A DNA stretch of 64,000 bases from DASRJG01 sp964647625. GTDB lineage: Bacteria; Acidobacteriota; Polarisedimenticolia; Polarisedimenticolales; DASRJG01. The stretch covers positions 47,003 to 111,002 of the forward strand of contig CAZYHZ010000005.1 in NCBI GenBank assembly GCA_964647625.1. The letters are read 5' to 3'. The translations under genes and the position numbers were made by a program. The number at the start of each line of letters is the position of its first letter. The first letter of the stretch is position 1. This document shows, piece by piece, positions 37,198 to 46,174 of the stretch. The notes beneath the pieces are model-generated. The model was given only the letters and a program-made list of their open reading frames with translations, was not told the origin of the DNA and searched no databases.

Positions 37198-38160
37198 TTA
37201 GGGAACCTCGCCCGCAAGGATCGTCGCGAGCTTCGCGGCGTCGATGTTCCCGCCGGATACGACGCAGACGATCTTGCCCCCTTGGCCGGCGAGGCGTTCC
37301 GCAGCCGCGACCGAGGTGGCGCCGGCTCCTTCCGCGACGACGCGATTGCGCTCCACGAGCCGCTTGATCGCGGCGGCGGTGTCGGCCGGCGAGACGACGT
37401 AAGACCCGGCGAGAAGCCGCTGCACCAGAGGCCACATCTCGTCGAGCACGCCCTTCGATCCGATTCCGTCCACGAAGCTCGGAGTGAACGCGACGGCGGT
37501 CGGCCGGCCTGCGGCCAGCGAGGCGGACACCGGCGCCGCGCCTTCCACCTCGGACGCGTACACCTTGCAGTTGGGGGCGACCCCACGGAGGGCGGTCGCG
37601 ATGCCGCACGAGAGTCCGCCACCGCCGTACGGCACGATCACCGTGTCGACGCCGGGAAGGTCCTCGGCGATCTCGAGGCCTATCGTTCCGTTGCCCGCGA
37701 TCACGTTCCGGTCGCTCACCGGATGAATGAACGTCCCCGGGACGTCCGGGTGCCCGTGGCGGACGATCACCTCCCACCATTCGGACCGCGGCAGGGCCAC
37801 GATCCGGGCGCCCAAGCGGATCGTCGCGTCGAGCTTCGTTCGGGGTGCGTCGTCGGGAACCACGACGCTGCACGGGATGCCGAGCCGGCGCGCGTTCCAC
37901 GCGAGCCCCTGCGCCATGTTTCCGGCGCTCGCGGTGTACACGCCCCGCGCGAGCGCGTCCCGAGGCAGGAGCCCGATCGCGTTTCCGGCGCCGCGCAGCT
38001 TGAACGATCCGATCGGCTGGAGGTTCTCGAGCTTCAGCCAGATCTCGGCGGGAGCATGGTCGGTGTTGAGCCGGACGAGAGGGGTCCGCAGCGCAGAGTC
38101 CCGGATGCGGGCCACGGCACCGCGGATCTCGTCGAGGGTGGGAGCGTCAATCGCCTGCAA
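37198..38160 (-). CDS. PLP-dependent threonine dehydratase-like enzyme (second copy)
   Basis: Fold-type II PLP enzyme of the threonine/serine dehydratase family, 320 residues from TTG 38160. The PLP lysine lies in IGSFKLRGAGN, the phosphate-binding loop is YGGGGLSCG, and VCVVSGGNID closes the domain. It lacks the C-terminal ACT domain of biosynthetic IlvA, pointing to a catabolic or beta-hydroxyamino-acid role. ATG 38217 is possible, but it would place 19 residues of unlikely composition inside the upstream gene's frame. It overlaps that gene by 14 bp and is third in the operon. Confidence 0.85.
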   Translation of the reverse strand: MQAIDAPTLDEIRGAVARIRDSALRTPLVRLNTDHAPAEIWLKLENLQPIGSFKLRGAGNAIGLLPRDALARGVYTASAGNMAQGLAWNARRLGIPCSVVVPDDAPRTKLDATIRLGARIVALPRSEWWEVIVRHGHPDVPGTFIHPVSDRNVIAGNGTIGLEIAEDLPGVDTVIVPYGGGGLSCGIATALRGVAPNCKVYASEVEGAAPVSASLAAGRPTAVAFTPSFVDGIGSKGVLDEMWPLVQRLLAGSYVVSPADTAAAIKRLVERNRVVAEGAGATSVAAAERLAGQGGKIVCVVSGGNIDAAKLATILAGEVP

Positions 38161-39154
38161 CGCGGCGCCCCCCGAAATCGACCTCGATGCCGGCGCCGGA
38201 CGCGCGCGCCCGTGCATGGATGAGGTGCGCGGCCGCGAGATCTTCGACCGCGATCCCCAGGGACTTGAACAGGGTGATCTCGCGAGCCGAGCCGCGTGCG
38301 GGCGCGCGAGAGTCGAGGACCTCCCCGATCTCGCCGACGATGTGGTCGTCGCCGATCGCGCCCTCCGCGCGGGGGATCAGGAAATCCCCGGCCTCGGCGA
38401 ATGCGGATTCGCGGCGATCGACGTAAAGGCGGGAGCGTCTCACGGCGTCGGTGTCGAGCTCGCGCGTCCCGGCGAAGCACGCCCCGACCGCGTTGACGTG
38501 CGCGCCCTCGCGAAGCCAGGCGCCCGACACGATCGGCTCGCGGGCCGGTGTCGTCGTGCACACGAGGTCGGCGTCACGGACGGCCGCCTCGACGGACGCC
38601 GCCGGCTCGATCCGGATGCCGGCCGCGGCTTCGTGACGCCGCGCGAACGCTTCGGCGCGATCGAGCGTGCGGCTGCACACCCGAACGCGGCGGAGCTTTC
38701 GGACGGCCGCCATCGCGCGAAGGTGGGATTCGGCCTGGACGCCCGAGCCGATGATCGCGAGATCTCCCGCGTCCTCGCGCGCCAGAAGCCGCGTGGCGAG
38801 CCCGCTGGCCGCGGCGGTGCGGATCGCCGTGATCGAGCTGGCGTCGATGATCGCGAGCAAGTCGCCGTGGTCCGTGTCGAACAGGAGCACCGCGCCTTGA
38901 TGTGAATCGCGCTCGGTGCCGTGGTTCTTCGGAAGATAGGAGATCACCTTGAGCCCGAGCGATGCGGGCTGTCCGAGGTGGGCGGGCATCAGGCCCAGAA
39001 GCCCCGACCGGTCCGGCATCCAGACCATCGAGCGCAGGGGAAGCACGGCCTGACCGCGGGCGAGCGCCAGGAGCGCCTCGGCCATGGCGTCGATGCACGC
39101 GGGCATCGGGAGCAGCTCCGGGACGAGCGACTGCGGAATGATCAATGTCGTCAT
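38147..39154 (-). CDS. Ornithine cyclodeaminase/mu-crystallin family protein
   Basis: 335 residues from ATG 39154. The Rossmann motif LAIIGSGVQAESHLRA, upstream SITAIRTAAASGLATRLLA, and VNAVGACFAGTRELD are diagnostic. Members include ornithine cyclodeaminase, alanine dehydrogenase, pyrroline-2-carboxylate reductase and iminosuccinate reductase; sequence alone does not choose. Between two dehydratases it is more likely an imine-reducing or amino-acid dehydrogenase partner than a true ornithine cyclodeaminase. Start and stop overlap both neighbours, so the three genes are translated together. Confidence 0.9.
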   Translation of the reverse strand: MTTLIIPQSLVPELLPMPACIDAMAEALLALARGQAVLPLRSMVWMPDRSGLLGLMPAHLGQPASLGLKVISYLPKNHGTERDSHQGAVLLFDTDHGDLLAIIDASSITAIRTAAASGLATRLLAREDAGDLAIIGSGVQAESHLRAMAAVRKLRRVRVCSRTLDRAEAFARRHEAAAGIRIEPAASVEAAVRDADLVCTTTPAREPIVSGAWLREGAHVNAVGACFAGTRELDTDAVRRSRLYVDRRESAFAEAGDFLIPRAEGAIGDDHIVGEIGEVLDSRAPARGSAREITLFKSLGIAVEDLAAAHLIHARARASGAGIEVDFGGRRVAGD

Positions 39155-40104
39155 GCCAGAACCCTCGAGAAACGCGCGGGGTCGACGTTTCCGCCGGAAA
39201 CGAGGGCCGAAACCTTCGCCCCGGCCGGAATCTCGAGGCGCCCCGAGAGCACGGCGGCCGTCGCGGCCGCGCCGGATCCCTCGACGACGAGCTTTCCGCG
39301 GGTGGCGAGCTGCTGCATCGCGGCGGCGATCTCGTCTTCGGTGACCGTCTGCACCTCGACCCCGAGCGCGCGCACGATCTCGAGCGGAAGGGCGCCGACG
39401 AACGGCGGGGTCATTCCATCGGCGAGCGTCCCCTGCGGCCTCGGGACGGGGATCGGCCGCCCCGCTTCGAGCGAGGGCGCAAGGCCCGGGCCCGCGGCGA
39501 GCTCGATGGCGATCACGCGAGCGGCGGGGCGCGCGCCCTTCACGGCGGTGGCCACGCCGCCCAACAGCCCACCGCCCCCCACCGGGACGACGACGACGTC
39601 GAGCTCGGAAACGTCCTCGACGATCTCGAGCCCCGCGGTGCCTGCGCCGGCGAGCACGACGGGATCGTCGAACGGATGCACAAACGTGAGCCCTCGCGCG
39701 TCTTGCACCTCGGCGAGCTTGTCGAACAGCGTGGCGCGATCGTCGTGAAAGACGATCTCCGCGCCGTAGCCGACGACGGCATCGACCTTCGAGCGCGGCG
39801 CGTCCGACGGCATGACGACCACGCACGGCGCGTCGACCGAGCGCGCGGCCCAGGCGACCGCTTGCGCGTGGTTTCCGGCGGACACGGTCACGATCCCGCG
39901 CGCCCGATCGGCGGCGGACAGCCCGCGCACCTTGTTGAGCGCGCCGCGCGCCTTGAACGATCCGGTCTTCTGGAAGCACTCGCACTTCAGAAAGAGCTCG
40001 ATCCCGAGCGGCTCACCCAGCGAGCGCGCCGTCAGGAGCGGGGTGCGATGCACCCCGTCGCGGATGCGAATCGAAGCCGCCCGGACGTCGGAAACGGCGA
40101 GCAT
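39151..40104 (-). CDS. PLP-dependent threonine/hydroxyamino-acid dehydratase (first copy)
   Basis: 317 residues from ATG 40104. It has the PLP lysine motif KTGSFKARGALNK, the glycine loop VGGGGLLGG, NHAQAVAWAA and the closing ALVSGGNVDP. Length and motifs fit catabolic threonine, serine or hydroxyaspartate dehydratases without an ACT domain. The ATGA overlap with the next gene shows coupling. TATGCT lies 6 nt before the start with no ribosome binding site. It is divergent from the kinase gene with only 24 bp between start codons. Confidence 0.9.
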   Translation of the reverse strand: MLAVSDVRAASIRIRDGVHRTPLLTARSLGEPLGIELFLKCECFQKTGSFKARGALNKVRGLSAADRARGIVTVSAGNHAQAVAWAARSVDAPCVVVMPSDAPRSKVDAVVGYGAEIVFHDDRATLFDKLAEVQDARGLTFVHPFDDPVVLAGAGTAGLEIVEDVSELDVVVVPVGGGGLLGGVATAVKGARPAARVIAIELAAGPGLAPSLEAGRPIPVPRPQGTLADGMTPPFVGALPLEIVRALGVEVQTVTEDEIAAAMQQLATRGKLVVEGSGAAATAAVLSGRLEIPAGAKVSALVSGGNVDPARFSRVLA

Positions 40105-40128
40105 CGGGGAAGCATATACTGCCGCGCA
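40105..40128. promoter_or_regulatory. 24 bp divergent region with overlapping -10-like hexamers
   Basis: TATACT (plus strand, 40115-40120) is 8 nt before ATG 40129. TATGCT (minus strand, 40116-40111) is 6 nt before ATG 40104. The two hexamers share two bases. Neither start has a Shine-Dalgarno sequence, and both upstream promoter halves must lie inside the opposite gene. Both transcripts are therefore probably leaderless and may compete for polymerase. Confidence 0.55.
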
Positions 40129-41418
40129 ATGACGATCGAGGGATCGGCCGATCGTTCCGGGAAGGACGTTCTCCGGGAGAGCGAGCCGTTCCGATCGCTC
40201 CGGCCGGCGCTGGTCGACCAGCTCTTCTCGTGCGCGGTCGAGAGACGGTACCGCGCCGACGAGACGATGATCCAGCAGGGGACGCGCGGCGATGCGCTGC
40301 TGATGGTCGTCGAGGGCGAGGCGCGGGTGCGCGTGCGCGACCACGACGGAACCATCCGGACGATCGCGACGCTCGTGCGCGGTTCGGTCGCCGGCGAGAT
40401 GTCGCTGATCACGCAGGAGCCGGCCACCGCGGACGTCGTGGCGGCCACCGACCTCAAGGCGCTCGCCCTGGCCTCCGAGGATTTCGACCGCCTCGCCGCC
40501 AAGAGCCCCGAGCTGACGATCGTGATGACCAACCTCGTCGCCGACCGTCTCGGTCGCGCGATCCATGACGGCCTCGGGGGCAAGGAGCTTCACGGCTACC
40601 GGATCCTGCGCTGCGTCGGAAGCGGCGGCATGGCCGTCGTGTACGAGGCCGTCGAGGTCGCAACCGGCGAGCGCGTCGCCTTGAAGATGATGAGCCACCG
40701 CCTCGTCTATCAGCCGGGCGCGTTCTCGCGCTTCGAGCGTGAGGCGCGCATCGTCGAGCCGCTCGAGCACGAGAACATCGCGCGCATGAAGGGCCACTTC
40801 CCGGCGTTCCGGACCGAGTTCATCGTGATGGAGTTCTGCGATGGCGCGACGCTCGGCGATCTTCTGGCGCGTCACGGGCCGTTTCCGGAAGAGCACGCGC
40901 GGAAGCTCCTGGGCCAGCTCGCGCGCGCCCTCTGTTTCGTGCACGACCGGGGCGTGCTCCATCGCGACCTGAAGCCGGGAAACGTCATGCTGACGCCGCA
41001 AGGGCGGGTGAAGCTGATGGACTTCGGATTGGCCAAGGAAGATCAAACGCTGACCGACGATACGGCCACGCAGATCGGCACCATTCTCGGCACGCCGCTC
41101 TACATGCCTCCGGGCCAGCTCGTCGGCGAGGAGACGGGCCAGGCCATCGACGTCTATGCCTTCTGCTGCATCGCCTACGAGCTGGTGGCGGGAAAGCCGC
41201 TGTTCGAGGGAAAGACGACGCGCGGCCTGCTCCAGGACAAGCTGACACGCTCGGTGCCCCCGGCCGCCGCGATCGGGCCGGGAATCTCCGAGGAGTTTCA
41301 CGCGCTCCTGGTGTCGGGGCTCGACCGCGACCCGGAAAAGCGCGTCGAATCGCTCCGCGGTCCGGCCGCGTGGGCGGGGCAGCTCGATCCGCCGTTTCTC
41401 GCGACCCTCTTTCCCTGA
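40129..41418 (+). CDS. Ser/Thr protein kinase with N-terminal cyclic-nucleotide-binding-like domain
   Basis: 429 residues, no membrane helix, so cytoplasmic. A Crp-type domain at about 20-140 has the FRSLRPALVDQLF helix, GDALLMVVEGEARVRVRD and GSVAGEMSLITQEPATAD. The phosphate-cassette Arg expected after the leucines is absent. The kinase follows: glycine loop GSGGMAVVY near 165, Lys185 (VALKMM), HRDLKPGN near 278 and DFGLA near 299. The activation segment reads GTPLYMPPGQ instead of the usual YMAPEQ, so the APE glutamate is missing. Likely a sensor kinase analogous in domain order to PKG. It is divergent from the dehydratase operon, which suggests a regulatory link. Confidence 0.92.
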   Translation: MTIEGSADRSGKDVLRESEPFRSLRPALVDQLFSCAVERRYRADETMIQQGTRGDALLMVVEGEARVRVRDHDGTIRTIATLVRGSVAGEMSLITQEPATADVVAATDLKALALASEDFDRLAAKSPELTIVMTNLVADRLGRAIHDGLGGKELHGYRILRCVGSGGMAVVYEAVEVATGERVALKMMSHRLVYQPGAFSRFEREARIVEPLEHENIARMKGHFPAFRTEFIVMEFCDGATLGDLLARHGPFPEEHARKLLGQLARALCFVHDRGVLHRDLKPGNVMLTPQGRVKLMDFGLAKEDQTLTDDTATQIGTILGTPLYMPPGQLVGEETGQAIDVYAFCCIAYELVAGKPLFEGKTTRGLLQDKLTRSVPPAAAIGPGISEEFHALLVSGLDRDPEKRVESLRGPAAWAGQLDPPFLATLFP

Positions 41419-41491
41419 AGCGAAATCCCGCCTCCCGCAGTACCTTTTTGGACTTCGTCCCCCGAACCGGCCCGCAAGGAGCGTGCGTCCG

Positions 41492-44400
41492 ATGCGTCGA
41501 TGGCTCGCAATGGCCGCTTTTCTCGCGCTGGCGCCCGCGCTGGCCGCTCCGGCCGACCCCACCCCGCCTCGTGAGGAAACCGCGCCGCCCGTGGAGCGCG
41601 CCGGAGAAACGGACGCCGGGGAAAACGTATTCCCGCCGATGCGGGTTCCCGAGCGCGCGACCGGCTTTCCGGATCCGGTCGTGGCGGACATCGCCGCCAA
41701 GATCGCATCCGGCCATGCCGATCTGCGGGAGCGCCGGGCGTGGTACATGATCAATCTGCTCTACGCCCCATTCGACCATCTTCCGCCCGCCGGCTGGCGC
41801 GCGAACGCGATTCGCCAAGGCGAGGCGATCTCGGTCGAGTCCCGCCGCCGCGAGGCGGCCGCGGCCGCAGCGCTCGGTTCCACGCTCGGCATCAAGTCGG
41901 TCGCCCCGCCCGAGACGGCTCCCCTCGCGACCTACGCGTGGTCGAGCCTCGGCCCGACCAACTACAACAGCAGCTCGGGCGATCTCGTCCAGGGCCGCGC
42001 GACGGCGCTCTATGTCAACCCCGTCAACCTCTCCATGCTGTTCGCGGGATTCGCCGGCGGCGGCCTTTGGAAGACCTCGAACAGCGGGAGCACCTGGACG
42101 CCGCTGACCGACAACGAGGTCACGACGTCGGTCGGCGCGATCGACGTCGTTCCGGGGTCCGACCAGCTTCAGCTGACCGACGCGACGATCTACGTGGGGC
42201 TCGGTGAAGGCAACACCTCCGCCGACACGATCGACGGCGCCGGTGTGTTGAAGTCGACCAACGGCGGCACCACGTGGACCTTGCAGACGATACCGTGGGC
42301 CGGCCCCGATGCCGCGGTCAACGCGCGCTGGCGGCATTCGATCCGGCGCATCCTGGTCGACCGGAACGTCGCGGGGGCGCAGTCGGTCTGGGCGGCGGGG
42401 GACGGCGGCGTCTACCACACCACGGACGGCGGGACGACCTGGACCTTGGTCACCGCACTTCCCTACACCGGAAAACCGGGCGTCGGAGGCTGCTGGCCGG
42501 AGCTCGCGACCGACTTCGTGGTCGACACGACCGGGACGCCGACCAGGCTCTACACCGCCTTCGGCGCACGCTCGAGCGGCAGCACGGTCGCCGCGCTGTC
42601 GTGCACGGGCATCCCGAACGACGAGAGCTACCGCAAGAACAACGGCATCTACCGGTCGCTCGACGGCGGAACGACGTGGACGAGCATCACGGGCGCCGGC
42701 ACGAGCTTCCCGGCCGTGCCCGGGAACGTGGGCCGCATCACGCTGATGCAGGCCCCGAGCGCGAAGAAGCAGATCTACGCGCTCATCGAGTGCGTGGATT
42801 CCTCGACGGCCGGAGCGTGCCCGAGCGGCCAGGGCTCCTCGCTCGGCATCTACAGGACCTCGGACGCCTCGCTGACGCCGGCGGCGTGGGTGCTCGCGTC
42901 GACGACGAACTTCTGCGCCTCGCAGGGCTGGTACGACCTGGCGGGCGCCGTCGACCCGACGAATCCCGCGAAGCTCCTGGTGGCCGGCCTCGACGTGTAT
43001 CAATCGACGAGCTCGGGCGGCACGCTCACGAAGAAATCGGCCTGGACCGGCGCGGGGACCGGATTCGTCCACGCGGACCAGCACTTCATCGCGTACCCGA
43101 CCGCGAGCACGGTGTTCGTCGCCTGCGACGGCGGCGTCTTCAAGGGGGCGATCAGCGGCACCGGGGGAACGACGATCACCTGGTCGAACATGAACGGCGG
43201 TGGGCTGTCGACGCTTCAGTTCTACGGCATCGGACAGCACCCGACCTCTCCGGCGCGGATCCACGGCGGGCTGCAGGACAACGGCGAAGCCTACACGGCC
43301 ACCGGATCGTCGTGGTCGGAGACGAACGGCGGAGACGGGGGGTTCTCGGCGACCGATTGGAGCAACGGCGAGAACGCCTACGAAGAGTACGTCTACGGGG
43401 CGATCGCGCGCTCGACGACGGGCGGCGCATCCGGCTGGACCTGCATCCAGAACTTCGGCGGGTGCTCGGGGTGCGGAGGCTGCGTGCCCGACGGGCAGAC
43501 GTCGTTCATCGCGCCGGTGGTGCTCGATGCCAACGCGCCGTCGACGCTCTACACCGGATCGAAGTTCGTGTATCGAAACTCCAGCGCGCCGACCGGCCAG
43601 ACGTGGTCGACCATCAGCCCGGACCTCGTCGGAACGAGCTACGACACGATCATCAACATCCACAGCGCGTCGAACAACGGCGTTGCCGGAACGATCTGGG
43701 TGGCGACCTCGAACGGCCGCGTCCAGGTGACCACCGACAACGGCGCGAACTGGACCCGTGTCGACATCCCGCCGCTGCCGCAGAATCCCGTGCTGCCCAC
43801 ACGGGCCGCGACCTGGGTCGCGACGAACCCCGGCGACGGCCGGCAGGCGATCGTCGCGTTTTCGGGATGGAACGGCAACGGGTCGCAGCCGGGGCACGTC
43901 TTCCGCACGCTGGACGGCGGATCGAGCTGGGACGACATCTCGGGCGCGCTCCCGGATGAGCCCGTCTTCACGATTGCCGTCGACCCGGCGCACCCGAACG
44001 ACGTCTACATCGGCACCGAATACGGGGTCTACGTCAACAACGCGGGCTGGACCGGCTCGACGTGGACGAAGATCAACTCCGGCCAGCTGCCGAACGTGCA
44101 CGTGCATCAGCTCGAGTTCTCCCGCGCGAACGGCAAGCTGCGCGCGGCCACCCACGGGCGCGGAATCTGGGAGCTGACCGTGTCGTGCCCCGCGTACACG
44201 CCTCCCGCACTCGATCCGCCCGCGGTGAATCAGTGCGGCGTCCAGCTCTCGTGGACGCCCTCCGGCTCGTCGGGCACGACCTTCAACGTTTACCGCGCGA
44301 CGGGCGATTGCCCGGCGACCGGTTACGTGGCGATCGCGTCGGGTCTCACCGGGGCGTCGTTCGCCGACACCGCCGTCTCCGGCGGGAAGACTTACAGCTA

Positions 44401-45730
44401 CAAGGTGACGACCGCGGAGTCGTCGGGAGGCTGCGAGTCTACGGCGTCGACGTGCCGCTCGGTCGCGATCCCGGGCAGCTGCCCGTGTCTCGACTCGCCG
44501 ATCTTCGGCGGCGTGACGGGCGTGAGCCAGCCGTTCAACGGAGCGTGCTCGCTGACCGTTCAGTGGAACGCAGGCCAGGCGCAGTGCGGAAGCGCCTCTC
44601 TCGTCTACGACATCTACCGGGGAACGAGCCCCGACCTCTACGCGGTCCCATCGAGCCGCGTCGCGAGCTGCGTCACCGGGACGAGCTTCACCGACACCGG
44701 CGGGCTGTCGCCCGGCACGACGTATTACTACCTCGTGCAAGCGGAGGACGGTGCGGGGCCGGGTCCCGGCGAGTGCCGCCAGGGATCCGTCGACGGGAAC
44801 CTGGTCCGCAAGGGGGCCCCCCCTCTCGGCGCGCTCGCGCCGGCTCCGTTCGCAGACGGCGCGGAAGGCGCCCCTTCGATGACGATGGGATCCCCACTCT
44901 GGTCGCAGTCCTCGACCCGCGCGAACTCTGGAGCGAAATCGTATTTCGGAGACGGCTCGTGGGCGAGCACGTGCGCGTCTCTGACGACGCCTTATCTGGT
45001 GCCTGGGCCCGCCGGCTCGCCCTCGACCTTGAGCTTCTACTCGTGGCGCGACAATCTCGAGAGCACGTATGACGGCGGCGACGTCGAGATCACGACCGAC
45101 AACGGCGCCTCGTGGACCAAGCTTCAGCTGACCCCGACCTATCCCGCGACGTTCGGCAGCGATTCGTCCTCGTGCGCGAACAATCCGCAGACGCCGGCCT
45201 CGGGGGGCTTCACGGGGAACGACGTCGCGTGGCAGGGCCCGTACACGTCCGACCTCACGGCGTACGCGGGCCTCGGGTCACGCATCCGCTTCCAGCTCGG
45301 CAACGACCCCGCGGTCTCTTCGATCGGCTGGTACGTCGACGACATCTCGATCACCAACACCTCGCAGCCGACGTCGTGCAGCGCGGTCACGACGCGTCCG
45401 CCGGAGGTGTCCTCCGTCGCGAACGGCGTGCCGTTGCTCCTCTCGAAGCTTCCGAGCGGCGAGGTCCTGTTGAGCTACGAGGACATCCCGAACGTCGGCG
45501 GCTACGACATCTACGAAGGAACGGTCGGCGTCTGGTACTCGCACGCGAATTTCCACAACGACTTGTGCGGCGCCGCCACGGTGCCGAACGGCGGACGGCG
45601 CGAGACCACCACATTGCCGGATCCGGGCAACCGGTACTTCCTCGTGAGCGCGTACACCTGGGCGGAGGGCCCGACGGGGTTCGCGACCGCCGGAGAGATC
45701 GCACCAGGGGATTCAACCTGCTCGCCGTAG
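41492..45730 (+). CDS. Giant secreted Asp-box (BNR/sortilin-type) propeller protein with Fn3-like modules
   Basis: 1412 residues from ATG 41492, with AAGGAG 10 nt upstream and a signal peptide (LAMAAFLALAPALAA). About 150-900 is a repeated Asp-box beta-propeller (for example TSNSGSTWTPL, STNGGTTWTL, TTDGGTTWTL, SLDGGTTWTS, TTDNGANWTR, TLDGGSSWDD), as in sialidases, xyloglucanases and sortilins. Two Fn3-like domains with Cys pairs, a MAM/jelly-roll-like domain near 1120-1290, and a closing YDIYEGTVG module ending in TCSP follow. No catalytic sialidase or GH74 residues could be assigned. Likely a surface or extracellular binding protein or a glycan-active enzyme. Confidence 0.85.
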   Translation: MRRWLAMAAFLALAPALAAPADPTPPREETAPPVERAGETDAGENVFPPMRVPERATGFPDPVVADIAAKIASGHADLRERRAWYMINLLYAPFDHLPPAGWRANAIRQGEAISVESRRREAAAAAALGSTLGIKSVAPPETAPLATYAWSSLGPTNYNSSSGDLVQGRATALYVNPVNLSMLFAGFAGGGLWKTSNSGSTWTPLTDNEVTTSVGAIDVVPGSDQLQLTDATIYVGLGEGNTSADTIDGAGVLKSTNGGTTWTLQTIPWAGPDAAVNARWRHSIRRILVDRNVAGAQSVWAAGDGGVYHTTDGGTTWTLVTALPYTGKPGVGGCWPELATDFVVDTTGTPTRLYTAFGARSSGSTVAALSCTGIPNDESYRKNNGIYRSLDGGTTWTSITGAGTSFPAVPGNVGRITLMQAPSAKKQIYALIECVDSSTAGACPSGQGSSLGIYRTSDASLTPAAWVLASTTNFCASQGWYDLAGAVDPTNPAKLLVAGLDVYQSTSSGGTLTKKSAWTGAGTGFVHADQHFIAYPTASTVFVACDGGVFKGAISGTGGTTITWSNMNGGGLSTLQFYGIGQHPTSPARIHGGLQDNGEAYTATGSSWSETNGGDGGFSATDWSNGENAYEEYVYGAIARSTTGGASGWTCIQNFGGCSGCGGCVPDGQTSFIAPVVLDANAPSTLYTGSKFVYRNSSAPTGQTWSTISPDLVGTSYDTIINIHSASNNGVAGTIWVATSNGRVQVTTDNGANWTRVDIPPLPQNPVLPTRAATWVATNPGDGRQAIVAFSGWNGNGSQPGHVFRTLDGGSSWDDISGALPDEPVFTIAVDPAHPNDVYIGTEYGVYVNNAGWTGSTWTKINSGQLPNVHVHQLEFSRANGKLRAATHGRGIWELTVSCPAYTPPALDPPAVNQCGVQLSWTPSGSSGTTFNVYRATGDCPATGYVAIASGLTGASFADTAVSGGKTYSYKVTTAESSGGCESTASTCRSVAIPGSCPCLDSPIFGGVTGVSQPFNGACSLTVQWNAGQAQCGSASLVYDIYRGTSPDLYAVPSSRVASCVTGTSFTDTGGLSPGTTYYYLVQAEDGAGPGPGECRQGSVDGNLVRKGAPPLGALAPAPFADGAEGAPSMTMGSPLWSQSSTRANSGAKSYFGDGSWASTCASLTTPYLVPGPAGSPSTLSFYSWRDNLESTYDGGDVEITTDNGASWTKLQLTPTYPATFGSDSSSCANNPQTPASGGFTGNDVAWQGPYTSDLTAYAGLGSRIRFQLGNDPAVSSIGWYVDDISITNTSQPTSCSAVTTRPPEVSSVANGVPLLLSKLPSGEVLLSYEDIPNVGGYDIYEGTVGVWYSHANFHNDLCGAATVPNGGRRETTTLPDPGNRYFLVSAYTWAEGPTGFATAGEIAPGDSTCSP

Positions 45731-45883
45731 ACGAAGGCCGCAGCTCATTGCGCGCACCGCGGGCCGCGGCGAACGGTCGGACTCACGTTACCCTTGAGGT
45801 GCGTGAACGAGGATCGTCAGCGAAGCGCCAAGCGACGGATCCACGTCGGAGTAGAATAACTAGAGCCCAGTTGGAGCGGGATC

Positions 45884-46174
45884 ATGGGGATTGACGACAT
45901 CATCAGTGCACGGCGAAGCGCAATGCTCGATCTCGCGAGCCGGCACGGCGCCCGAAAAATACGAGTCTTTGGGTCGTTCGCCCGTGGCGACGCGCGTCCG
46001 GACAGCGACCTCGACTTGCTCGTCGTGATGGATGAAGGGCGTACGCTTCTCGATATGGTCGGGCTCGGTCAGGACCTCGAAGAACTGCTCGGTCGCAAGG
46101 TCGATATCGTGAGCGAAGGCGGGCTCAGCGTCCACATCCGCGACCGCGTCTTGGCGGAAGCAATCGCGTTGTGA
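45884..46174 (+). CDS. mntA: MntA-type minimal nucleotidyltransferase antitoxin
   Basis: 96 residues. It carries the nucleotidyltransferase motif GS-x10-DxD from Gly30 (GSFARGDARPDSDLD), with the Asp pair at 42 and 44, plus a later Asp in GRKVDIVSE. In characterised MntA/HepT pairs the antitoxin transfers AMP onto a tyrosine of the HEPN toxin to silence it. GGAGCGGG precedes ATG 45884 and a TAGAAT hexamer lies about 30 bp upstream. It overlaps the toxin gene by 4 nt. Confidence 0.9.
   Translation: MGIDDIISARRSAMLDLASRHGARKIRVFGSFARGDARPDSDLDLLVVMDEGRTLLDMVGLGQDLEELLGRKVDIVSEGGLSVHIRDRVLAEAIAL

Noticed and set aside
38161..38217. ATG 38217 as start of the second dehydratase
   Set aside because: Would add residues that merely read the upstream gene in another frame and have Arg/Ala/Ser-rich composition; TTG 38160 fits the family N-terminus better, though the ATG is not excluded.
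40985..44740. A 1251-codon open frame antisense to the kinase and Asp-box genes
   Set aside because: Spans two real genes and their gap, has arginine-rich low-complexity translation and no recognisable motif.
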